A stretch of DNA of 64,000 nucleotides, taken from NCBI GenBank assembly GCA_019054805.1, contig JAHQIY010000020.1, forward strand, positions 186,001 to 250,000, in the 5' to 3' direction. Positions 21,670-32,849 of this stretch are shown one piece after another. The position numbers and the translations under genes are program-made. The stretch's first letter is position 1, and every line of letters starts with the position of its first letter. Origin of the DNA: Brachionus manjavacas (lineage: Eukaryota; Rotifera; Eurotatoria; Ploima; Brachionidae). Under the pieces are notes generated by a model. The model made no database searches. It saw nothing but the letters and a program-made list of their open reading frames with translations, and had not been told where the DNA came from.

Positions 21670-21964
21670 GTTCATGGTGTGCATTTAACAGAAAATTGCT
21701 GAGTTTTTGCAGATCTTAGAATTCGTTTCTTCAAATTTGTACAATATTGTACCTTTAAAAATGTTTTTTTCTTTAAAAATAAAAATAATTAATAATTTAT
21801 TTATTAAAAGCTTTCCAAATTTTGAGATTTAGATGTGAAAGTGTTATTTAACGTTTATTTGTATATTTGTATTTTAAATTATTTTATTTCTTTTGTTTCT
21901 TTCTTTAAATTAATTTGTATTAGTTTTAAATTATTGTTATTTTAATTATTTTTTTTCTAATCTT

Positions 21965-22010
21965 AAAGAGCTTCAACTCGGTACAGATGAACAAAAAAAT
22001 AAATAATTTA
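21965..22010 (+). mobile_element. LINE 3' tail (family 1)
   Basis: Reads aaagagcttcaactcggtac then agatgaacaaaaaaataaataa, matching the tails at 52-95, 6305-6352 and 53207-53250, all on the plus strand. Confidence 0.45.
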
Positions 22011-22539
22011 TTCATTCTAAAATATTGAGGGACTAATTATTAATCCTACAGGTTAATTTTTAGTAACAATTAATTTAAATATTTTTCAGTTTTTAAAAAA
22101 AAAATTAGTAAATATGGAGATAGAAAATAGAAAAATAATAAATAAATTTTAAACCAAATTTTACTTATGATATCATTTAAATTTTCTAAATTTAAAATAC
22201 TTTCTTAAAAAAAAATATTAATTTCAAACTATCATTCATTTAATTAATTTGATAAAAAATGATTTTTATAATTTAAACTGATATAATTAATTAATTTGCA
22301 ATTAATTACTTTATTTCTTAATCATTAATTTTTTAATAGCATTTTTAATTGTCTAAAAAATTTTTTGATTTTAAATGATTAAAAAAATTAATTTAATAGG
22401 CTAAATTAATTTTTTTTTAAATTTTCTAAACTGTAACTTTAATAAACTATGTTTTGCCATTCAATTCAAGTATTTGTTTAAATGGAAAATTTAAAAAATA
22501 ATAATTTTTTCTATTTTATTAATAAATTATTTAAAAAAA

Positions 22540-23550
22540 ATGAGTAGTGAAGGCGATAAAGAATTAGATGATTTGTTGGACACAGCCCTAGAGGACTTCG
22601 ACAAAAAAATTGATCTAAAGGAAGAAGAGAATTCGTACACAATCGAAAAGACAAACATAGAAGTTGAGGAAGAGTTGAATAGTGATGATAAAGCCTCATC
22701 AGCCAAACTCAATCAAGATGAAATGAAATTGTTCGAAGAAATTTTCAATGATGAAAAAACTAAACAGTCCATGATGCAGTTTAAAGATGTTCTCACAATG
22801 TTTGGTGATCAAACTGGCAATTCAGGAGATGCCAAAAATTTACTTGAAAATTTAGAAAAAGTAATGTCTGAATTGACAACTGGCGATGAGGAAGATGACC
22901 AAGATTTTGAAAAGGACTTGGAATTTTTGAAAAATTTAGCACAGCCAAAACAAGCTGAGCAAAAACCAAGAGAGCCAATGACTCTGTACGAAGACGATAT
23001 AGACGAAGAAGACCGTACACCAGCTAGTTCTATTTTTAGCAAAGTAATTGACGATTTGAATAAAAATAGTGAAAAAGTTCTTAACAATGCTTCGGGATCA
23101 GACATTTTTTCAAAATTAAATTTTGCTGGAGACGATGGAGATGAAGACATGATGATGGAACCTATATTGTCGATGCTCTTTTCCAAAGATGTTCTCCATC
23201 CTTCTTTAAAGCTAATGCTTGAAAATTATGAAAAATATTTAAAAGATAATAAGGATAAATTGAGCCCTCAAGAGACCGAAAAATGTCACATGCAAAAAGA
23301 CTGCATTGAAAAAATGTGTAATGTGTATGAAAAGTCAAAGGAAAGTGATAGCAGAGAAAATAAGGCAGATCAACTAAAACAAATACTTGATCTTTTGGAA
23401 AAATGCGGGGTAATTTTAAGTAAAAATGCAAAATTTTAAAAAAGAATATTTTAATTTTTTTAGATGCCGCCTAATGAACTTGTTCCAGAGGTAAATCCGT
23501 TTGAAATGCTAGGTGACGCTAAGCAAGCTCAAGCATGTCCGATGTCATAG
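22540..23550 (+). CDS. PEX19: Peroxisomal biogenesis factor 19 (PMP chaperone/import receptor)
   Basis: Exons 22540..23409 and 23464..23550 (54-bp GT-AG intron), 318 residues; human PEX19 is 299. The N-terminus has the acidic motif KELDDLLDTALEDFDKK, matching the PEX3-binding start of PEX19. The helical C-terminal domain includes PILSMLFSKDVLHPSLKLML and the Tyr-rich NYEKYLKDNKDKLSP, typical of the PMP-binding domain. The second exon gives MPPNELVPEVNPFEMLG and ends CPMS, a CaaX box for farnesylation. Role: cytosolic chaperone and shuttling receptor that delivers peroxisomal membrane proteins to PEX3. Reading through the intron would add only a few residues and a stop and lose the CaaX box, so the second exon is needed. 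Confidence 0.95.
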
Positions 23551-24927
23551 ATTTTTTCAAATCTTAAATAAATATTTGTTTCTTAATTTTTTTTATAAAG
23601 ATTATTTATTATTTATTTCCGCATATTTCCGGGTATAACCGAGATTATCTTTAAATGAATTAAAATTTCCATCTAAACAAAATAATTTTTTTTCGCTTTT
23701 ATTAACATTTACTAGAAAAATCTAAGTATGGTAAATGATTGATTTTTAGGTTTAAGACCAGGGCCATTAATAGTTATATTAAACAAAATATAGTAATGAT
23801 TACTAAAATAATATCATCACCAGAATTTGTGTGAATTGAAAAAGAAACTACTGATAATGATAATTTTTAAAGATTAATAAATTTGATTCATTATTGATTT
23901 TAATTTTTGCTCTAAATTTTATCGTTTTATTTAATATAAAATCAAAATGGCGTATATTTTGGTCTTTAGAAAATATTTCATAAAATTTAGCAAGGAGTTT
24001 GATATAACGTTGTGACATCATCAAAAATATTATTAGATATTATTTTTTCTATCCAAAATTTTTAGAAGATTTTAATTTAATAATAATTTCTTCTAAGCAG
24101 CAAAAAAATTGATAGATTAAAAAACGACATTCGAAATACTTCAGGTGTTAAATGGATTGCCTATATTCTAATTTAATATTCAATCATCTAACAAATATTG
24201 CCTAAAAAAAATAAAATTTTTGATTTTAATATTCAAAATTTTTTTGAAAAATCTACAATTATTATTATTCCTAATAACATTAATTTTTTGGTATTTAAAA
24301 TTTCGCTATTTCTTTTCATAAAAAAAACGTGTTTTAAAAAAATTGGCTAACTTCTAAGTGAGAAAACAGGTTGTGTTACATTTATTATTTTAAAAAAAGG
24401 AAACAATAATTTTAAAAAATAAAAAATAAGATTGAAAAAATAATTATATAAAGAATTTAAATTTGGGCGGACTAGGTAAATTTTGCGACATAGATGAATC
24501 TATTTTCTCCAAAGTCAAACACTTGAAGGCTGAAGAATTAATTTTAATTTTCTTTAATTTTTATTATTTATACTGAAAGCCAAAGATTTAGTAGAGAGCG
24601 CATTTGGGTATTTAGGATTGTTGAAAGGGTAATACCAAGTCAGCCAGATCACAGCAAATGCTATTTCTAGAGCTCTTTCAAATTAAAAAAACAAAAAAAT
24701 TATTAACTTCAATTGTTTATTTCCAAATCAGCTTCGAACTTTATTCAATTTGTTCACATAAACTAAAAAATTTTTATCTAATTTTGATTCTTTATTTAAT
24801 TGAGTCTTTTAAACAAGTTCAAAATTAAGTCTTTGAGTCCAGTAAGTTGCAACTGCTAATAATGTGCACAATCGTTACTAATACTCGTTCTATTTCACTA
24901 TTAAGTTTAATTTCAAATATGTAAATG

Positions 24928-25050
24928 CTTGCAATATTTACTTAAAATTATTTTTTTATTTGAGACTGAAATAATTTGAAACATGGCACTTTTTCAATGT
25001 TATTTCAACATTGGATACATTTTGTAATTCAAACACAAAACCATATGAAA
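24928..25050. repeat. Dispersed repeat, direct partner of 56063-56192
   Basis: About 115-bp segment beginning gcttgcaatatttacttaaa and containing caacattggatacattttgt, then aattcaaacacaaaa. Nearly the same blocks recur in the same order at 56063-56192. Possibly LINE or MITE sequence; no coding content. Confidence 0.5.
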
Positions 25051-25379
25051 TTTAAATTTAAAATTTTATTTCAATTTATTAAAAAATTATCAATCTTAAA
25101 AATTTGGTTAAAAATTATATAAAAAATTTTTTTTGAATCTAAATTTTTAATTTAAAAAAAATCTCATCATTTTTTAAATTAAAATGCTGTCTTTACGCAC
25201 CAAAAACTATTCTAAGAAAAAAGATTAGATTTCAGATCGACACAATTTTCAATTTATAACAGTAAATTGGCAAAATTTAAAACCTATAAATTAATATCAT
25301 TGAATTTTTACTTGTTGATTTTAAACAAATTGTGTCAAAATTAAGCTAATTTTTAAATAAAGTTTTTGCTTATTTTTAG

Positions 25380-25610
25380 TCGAAATTAATTAATAGCTTT
25401 GTGACCAAGATATAAACGTTGAAATTTTCTACATTTAAGCTCGCAATATTAAAAAAACTTAATTTTTCTTTTAACTTATTAACGTTAACTTTTTTACACA
25501 ATTAAACTAAAATTAAATTTTACTTTTGAATAAATGAGGTGTTAATCGGTCTTTTATGGGCAGGGGCTAAACCTAGCCTGTTGATCTTGAAACTAAACTT
25601 AAATTTTTAA
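25380..25610 (+). mobile_element. LINE 3' end (family 2), non-coding
   Basis: Starts gaaattaattaatagctttg and ends gtgttaatcggtct...gcaggggc...tagcctgttgat...cttgaaact, the same order as the 3' ends at 45260-45560 and 51930-52150. Only the non-coding tail remains. Confidence 0.5.
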
Positions 25611-25889
25611 AAATAAGCATATTTTTAATTAAAGTTTCTCAACAAAAAACAATACAAATTTTTTCATGCATATTTAGTTCATATCTTTTTAAAGAACGAA
25701 AAATCTTTGTCAAAATGAAATGTCTGATATTTATTTTTTATTTTTTAATTCAATTTTTCTTAATTGAACATTTTTTTCTTTTAACAAATTAAATCATTTA
25801 TTCGATCTAAACTATTTATTCAAAAATTGATTTAGAAAAATCCGCCTTTATTAACATTTAATTATTTACAAATCGATGTATGTGGTTTC

Positions 25890-28667
25890 TTAATGCTTTT
25901 TTTCCAAATCTTTAGCATCTTTGAGGTTTTCAGGTAATCGTTTATTCAGAGTTTCAGGCAATAAGAAACACAAAACTCCGGCAAAAAATGAGATAATGGA
26001 AAAAATTGTGAAAGGTACATAGATTGAGCCTAATGTTGAGCTAAGAACGTTGATTTGGGGAGCCCATACTCCACCTAAGCGAGCTAAAGCCACACTCAGA
26101 CCAATTCCAGTACTTCTCATTGGAGTTGGATACAATTCAGAGGTGAAAATCATGCATGTGGATTGAGCAGCACCAATTGTATATTTGGCAAAAAAATATG
26201 CAACTATTGATATCCATGGATATGACTCGAAGTAAATCGGAATTATGTAAATAGCTATTGATGTCATTATGATAAAACAGCAAAGTGGAATTTTTCTTCC
26301 AAATTTGTCCAACACAAAATGACATGTGACAACACTTAAAAATTCAAAACCTAAAAAAAATTTGATAGATTTAATTTCTTTTCTTTGAATAAAATTTAAA
26401 ACTAAAGCGACAAAATAGGAAGTTATTTTGAATAATTTTTAAAATTTATTTTTAACAAATGGTGCTAATAAATTACCCAATGGATGCCTATAAGTTTCAG
26501 ATCAATATGCCTCTGGCTTTTGACCACTCTTGTGCATCCATTTCGACTCTCACATTAATCAAGCGATTCAGTTGCAAAAGCTTTTTTTTTTAGAAAATAA
26601 AATAAAGGATTTAGTAGGGGTCAAAGAAAATTAATTGCTCTTAAATGCTCATTTAGCTCCCAAAAAAAATTGTTGATTGCTTGAATTTCTCATTTTTAAG
26701 AAAAAATTTTTACTCAAAACATTTAAAAGTTTGTTTTGAACAAAAAAATTTGGATCAAAAAAAGTAAAACATCGAATTTGATTTTAGGGAAAAAAAACTT
26801 GATTAATTCTAATTCAATAAATATATTAATTTTCACCTTTAAAAATAATTTTTTTCAAAAATTTTGAAGAATTCTTTTTTATCTTTTAACTCTAATCAAA
26901 CAATTAAAATATTTATGTCTTTGTAAAGTGAGAATTTAAGCTCTAAAAATAAATCAAACTATGCCATTTTAACACAAATGTTAATCTTTAATTAAATCGT
27001 AATAAGATTAGATAAAAAAAATTCCTTTTCAAAAATAATAAAACAAATTTTAGTCTAATCAAATGAGAAATTCGTGCTTTTAGATAGCGGAACTTGTTCA
27101 AGCAGTTTGTTAGGTGTTTCAAAGCAAAGCCTTAGAAGAAAAAAATACCTGCTGCTATTAGAAAAACCAAATAGGGATTAATGAACTTGTCCAAATTGCC
27201 ACTAATTCCCATTCCAATTCCCAAATACACTGCCAAAATAACCATCCAGGTATAGAACAATATAAAGCATCGTTTCATTAGAGCTGGCGAACGAGTTATG
27301 CCCACTATAGTTTGTCTATAACTAGTTGTCTTTTTCAGCACACTCAGCTGATTTGCCTCTTCCTGCAACAAAGTGAACACATGCACCCAATTTTGCTCGT
27401 TTTCCAAGTCAATATTGGTTTTTTTTTCAATTTTTTTATTAAATAAATATTTGAGAACCCTTTGCTCCAAATTTTCGTACCAGGAATTAACTCTCAAAAT
27501 TTTCTTAATAACATGTCTGGCTTGTCTGACTTTGTTAACACTAAGTAACCAACGGGGCGACTCGGGCACCATCCAGTAGTACATAAAAAACGGCATTACA
27601 TAAATGGCGAGCGCCCATTGCACCTTCAGATAGTCCTTGAAATAGTATGCCATGCCAGCGATTATCATCTGACCGATTGAGAGCGCATATGCAAGTATGT
27701 TGCCCGCGGTGACTCGGTTCTTGGGACCAGTTATTTCCAGCAGTAGGACAAAGCTGATTGTATACATCGTCTGAGCTATGCCTTGGATAAAACGACTTAT
27801 GGTAAATATGATAAATTTGGAGTTCTCTTCAAGAGCTTTTGTGTGCAAAAAAAACTGAGTTATGTGCAAAACCAGCACCATTACAATTATTAAAATAATC
27901 ATTATTCTTTTGCGACCAAATTTGTCCGACAAAATACCTGTGAACACAGAACAGCCAGTGCCTATGATGTAGGCATTTTGTGACAGTGCTTTCAGATGCG
28001 ATTTTAGACACACTAGTTCCATGTCGGTGACTGTAGTTCGGCCATAATATGTCTTGTCATAAACCCACTCAATACATTTAAATAAAGACTTTACCTTTTT
28101 GATACCTTTGGTTTTAGTTGAGCCATAGTGGGAGCTTAAATTCAATTTTTGTAATAAAATGTCAGAGTCTATTTTACAGTTGTTGTCATAAATGATGTTT
28201 GCTGAGTCCGCGCTTTGGATGCGAATACCGCGTCGGATTTCCACAAAATATTCGGCCTTGCTCTCTCTCAAGTTCTCGAAAGGGTCCCTACTTGCCTGGT
28301 CAATGATGAATTTGCTCAGCAATTTGGCCGCTTCGTCATCATAAGAAATTAGTTGAATTTCTTCGATTATACTGCATGAAAAATTAGGCGTAGCGGACAC
28401 AAACACGTAGCTGTAGGCGACCATGCTTGGCACCAGTGCCAAAAAGCCGACAAGCAAAAATTGAATTTTTTGATAGAAACCAAATGAGCCCACTTGTTCC
28501 AACACGTGATCTAAATTAGTATTCTTGCTCTTTTTGCGCAAGCTTTCCGGCATGCAGCTTTTGTTTTGGTGTCTTGTGCTATTCCGAATCAGCATGTTAA
28601 ATTCGGACAAAGTCTGAGGCATCTCCCAGTCCACTTTGCCATTTTCAGTGCTGTGCTTTTCATCCAT
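25890..28667 (-). CDS. SLC22-type organic ion transporter (MFS)
   Basis: Exons complement(27149..28667) and complement(25890..26350), one GT-AG intron of 798 bp, 659 residues. After about 55 polar residues, LEQVGSFGFYQKIQFLLVGF is the classic start of an SLC22 protein. TM1 is followed by a large extracellular loop (about 130 residues, several Cys and N-glycosylation sites). The MFS motif GILSDKFGRKR lies between TM2 and TM3, VPESPRWLL follows TM6, and exon 2 carries LDKFGRKIP, SELYPTPMRSTGIG and LPETLNKRLPE. Twelve hydrophobic spans are consistent. The family moves organic cations, anions or carnitine across the plasma membrane; substrate cannot be told. The junction AAG|FEFLSVVTCHFVLD restores TM8/TM9 spacing. 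It is somewhat longer than typical members (about 550) because of the N-terminus and loop. Confidence 0.94.
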
Positions 28668-31460
28668 TTATTCTAACCAATTTTTTAATTTTTTTTATCT
28701 TAAAATTTAAATCTTAATTGTAGACTTAAAATGCTGAACACTTAATAAATTTTCAAAATGTTTTATCAACATTAGATGATAAAAAAAGGTTGCTCCCATA
28801 AAGTCACATGACAAAATATTCAAGTACTCTTAAGACCACAGCTTTAGAGATAATTAGAGGAATTTTTTTATTTTAAAATAAATTAAAAAAAAGGTGGGCT
28901 AAGCTATTCAATAAATAGTTTAACATTTAATAAATTTTATTTAAATATTAATTTGACTTTTACAGGTAAATATTAGTTTATTATGTCATTTGGTACCGTG
29001 TAATAGGAGACTGTGGATACTTTTAATTTTGTTTAATTGAATGGTAAAGAAGCCTGATGGAAAGATGGCATATGGCATTTGGGAAAAAAATTTTCAATTC
29101 AAATTTCATTTATTTATATACTTGATTTTTGTGATAATGAAATTTAATAGACCCGACTTTGAAATTATTCTTTTTGTCAAAATAAGAAAACATGTTTCTA
29201 GTTTTTCGAATTAAAAAGAAAATTCAATCTTTTGTTGAGCTTTTTTACAAGATAATTTGTTTATACTTTGTTTCTTGTTTTTGTTTTTGGCTCGCGTTTG
29301 TTTGACATTTAGGTGCACATTAAACCCAGGTAAAATATTAAGTTGCGCAACACTTTTACATCGGTCTAGAAGACAAAAAAACATTTTTGAGTGATCACCA
29401 AAATAACATGAAAAACCAACACTTGGATCTGGATTGGCGCCGTTTGATGCCAGTCTTTTCTAGGCTAATTAGTAGCTTATTAATTTTAAATTTAACGTTA
29501 TTTATTCACAACCTAGCTAGAACTGGTGTATTAATTGAGTCAAAAAATTCAAATTTTTATAAATTTCATAGACAAATTTTAATTATTTAACTTGAATATT
29601 TTGTTGTCGAATTAAATTCAAATTTTTTATATATTTTTTATATATGAATTTTTTATATATTTTTCAATTTAAACAAGAGAACAAGGCTGTTCATTAATTT
29701 TGAACTTGAATTTAATAGTTTCAAATTATGGTTGTTAAATGTTGGATTTTTTTTTAAATTTTTGTATAGATCAAATTTTAGACATTTTTTCAGTGTAAAA
29801 AGTCAAATTTTAGATTAAGATTCTTTGGATAAAGCTTAAAGTTTATCAAACAAGTGAATTTTGTGTTTGCAATAAATTATCAAAATTTAGGGGCCTGATT
29901 AGGTACCAAGATTGTGAACAGATCTATTGAAATTACCGGTACAAAAGAATAGTTTTGATTTAAAAAAAGAACAAAATTCATTCAAAATTATATATTTTAA
30001 TAAAATAAAATGCAAAAAATTGTTTTGAAAATCCGAAATTTTTTTATTTAAAAGTTATCCATAATAAATGATAGAAAGTTTGATAAATTTCAAAAAAAAA
30101 ATTATTTTTTTAATTTTAAATTTTTTGAGACGATCTACGGCTCAATAAAGCCTAAAACTAGACTAATCTCTCATTTATTTTTATTGTAATGCATTATCTA
30201 AAATAAAATTTGAAGAATTAAGTTCGAATTTCACATATCAAAATAAAAAAGTTTAATTTCACTAAAACTATAAAAATTGACAAAAAAATTTTTTTGAGAA
30301 AAATATCTTAAAAATTTGCAAAGTTAATAGGCATCTGACAGAACGCAAACAAAAATAAATCACTTCTCTTTTCAAATTGGTTCGAATTGGTATAAATCCT
30401 GAAGATCAATGTCCATTTCGAGAAGGTTTCTATAAGAATAGATAACAACCTTTTACAGAATGAATGATTAAACAATCAATTTGGAACTTAAAAAGACCTT
30501 TCATACTTGCAATTCAAACTGCTCCTCTTAGCTAAAGATGTAGATAACATGAAGATTGCAAAAAATTTAAAAAAAAATTTTTGAATATTTATTCATGATA
30601 ATTCAATTAAACTTTAAACCAAATGATTCCATTTAACCAGATATTCTAATGTTTAACAGCGAAACTGGAAGTTAGTGATTTAAAAGATTATGTTAAAAAG
30701 TAAAATATCCTAAATATGGAAATAATAGTATAAACTGGTAATTTTGATAGATCTAGTGAAAAAATTTTTTGAATTCAATTTCAAGGTTAATCAACAGACT
30801 AGTGCCGATGTCAAGAATGACCGACCAACACCTATTTTATTTGATTAAAAAAAATCTAATGTTTCAAACTAGAAACAATAAGAAAATTCTTTTAATTCAT
30901 TGAAAAAAAAATTAACATTAAAACATTTAAATTTAATTTTTTGGACTTTTTTTTTCAAAATATGTAAAAATTAAGTTTATATTGCTGTACATAGAATGCT
31001 CAAATGTTGCAAACTTCAACATTGATCCCTTGATCACAAAGCTATTCATTAGTCTTGCGAAAAATATTCAAAAGTTTTTTCACAATTAACCTTTGATTCA
31101 ATCAGATTCTCGCTATTCCTTGAAATTTCATTTAAAATTTCTTCATTCAAACTTTTTTAATTTCACTCAAGAGAAAAAAAAAAAAAAAAAAAACTCATAT
31201 TTTTCTAGAAAGTCAGTGTCATTGAAGTTATTAACTTTAAATTTTAATTATTGAAATAATAGTTTGAATGCGTTGTTAATTTCAGATACAAATTGAACAA
31301 AAATTCTTCTTTTTTTGATAAATTAAAATTAGAGATATTAAAATATATTTAAAAAAAATTCTGCATAATGGTGTACAAAGCACCTTTTTTACCAAAAATA
31401 AAATCTTTATATTTTTAGTAAATAAAATCAATAATCAATTTAAATCGATGTTTCATTTTT
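28668..31460. other. Intergenic A/T-rich DNA, no gene seen
   Basis: No conserved coding sequence. Includes a short TTTTTTATATAT-type tandem repeat (about 29620-29665) and homopolymer runs. A 67-codon ORF at 29387-29590 is A/T-rich and without family features. Confidence 0.4.
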
Positions 31461-31464
31461 TTGT

Positions 31465-31590
31465 AGTGTTGGGATCCGTACAAGCGGCCTCTTAACCGAC
31501 CAAAATTTTCAGAAACCGTAACCGTGTCCGAATTCGCCGGCCAACTTTTTGGACCGCCAAAATAAACGGCCAAAAATATACGGGTTGGTG
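31465..31590. other. GC-enriched patch, possible hAT-type transposon end
   Basis: Begins tagtgttgggatccgtacaa, the pattern (TAGTGTTGGG) common at hAT transposon ends, and continues GC-rich (acaagcggcctcttaaccga, attcgccggccaactttttg) before returning to A/T-rich DNA. No matching right end was found, so this is tentative. Confidence 0.25.
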
Positions 31591-32849
31591 ATAAGATAAT
31601 AAAAAATAAAAATTTAAGATAATTTAATATGTTTATTAATTAAAAAAAACAGTTTTTAAATAAAAAAAAATAAATTTTAAAATTTATATTTAAAAATTTT
31701 ATTCAAAAAATAAAAACACTTTTAAAAACCAAAAAAATTAATAAAATTTAAATGAAAATTTTACTTAATTTTAAGACAAAAAAATTTTTTTTCTTTTTTG
31801 TAAGAAAAAATTTATTTTAGGTAAAAAGGTACTTTTTACAGTGCTTTTTTTAGTATAATTTTTTTATATATTATTTTAATCTATCATAAAAAGATGAATT
31901 TTTGTTCAATTTTTTTCAAATAAAAAACGTTTTTTAAAAAGTTTTGGCAAATTAAACTTTCAGATCAAATTTTACGATCAAAACGATCATTTAAAATTTA
32001 AAAACATAATTAATCTAATAATTTCAAAAAATTTTTAAATAAAAATTAAACATCACCAGACATAAAATGTCTAATAATGGTTCATAATCAAATTAACCTC
32101 AAAATGATTATTCTCTAATCTTTTTAACAAAAATAATTTAAATAATTCAGGTTAAGTTAATTCAGAAATTCAAATTGATAACTTTTATATTCATTTATTT
32201 AAACTAAAATAATTTTATTTTTCCACTCAAACAAATTATAAATTTTTAAACATTACATTTTTTGTCTTTAAAAGGTTTTTTAAAAGTTCAATTAAAAGGG
32301 ATATCTTAAAATTTTAAATTTCAAAATATACTTGACATAACATATATTAAAAAAAAATATTAAATTTTATATTTTGTTTCGATTGTAATTATTATAAATT
32401 TTTTTTTTTTCGTTCAAGTTTGAATTCAAATTATTTTTTAAATTTAAATTGCTTTTTTGTACAAATTTATTGCATGAAAAAAATTAATTTGTAACAAAAT
32501 TAATTAATTATAATTTTTATTATATTTTTGATTTGAGATTTGATTGAAAAATAATTGTCAAAAATGATTAAATTTATTGAACAAAAACAAAAAAAAGAGT
32601 CGAGGCCCCTTCGGCCTTTGAGTATAGATAATTTAGCATGGTAGATAAATTTTTTTAAAACTAGTTAACATAAATAAATCTTAAAAATTGCTGTTATCAC
32701 TTGTTATCAAAATTTTTGACAAATTTTTTTTATTAAATAAAATTTTTGAGCTTATTAAAAAAATATTAAAGGCTGTTCAACATTTCATAAATCAAATTAC
32801 CAAGATTAAATATTTATTTAAATAAAAAAAAAACATATAATTAATGTAA
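31591..32849. other. Intergenic A/T-rich DNA, no gene seen
   Basis: Very high A/T, homopolymer-rich; nothing recognisable except a short GC-rich inverted motif (aggccccttcggcct) at about 32603-32617. Confidence 0.4.

Noticed and set aside
22793-23431. Minus-strand ORFs under PEX19
   Set aside because: Shadows of the PEX19 exon.
29387-29590. 67-codon plus-strand ORF with a hydrophobic stretch
   Set aside because: Composition like its surroundings, no signal peptide at the start, no neighbour or motif support.
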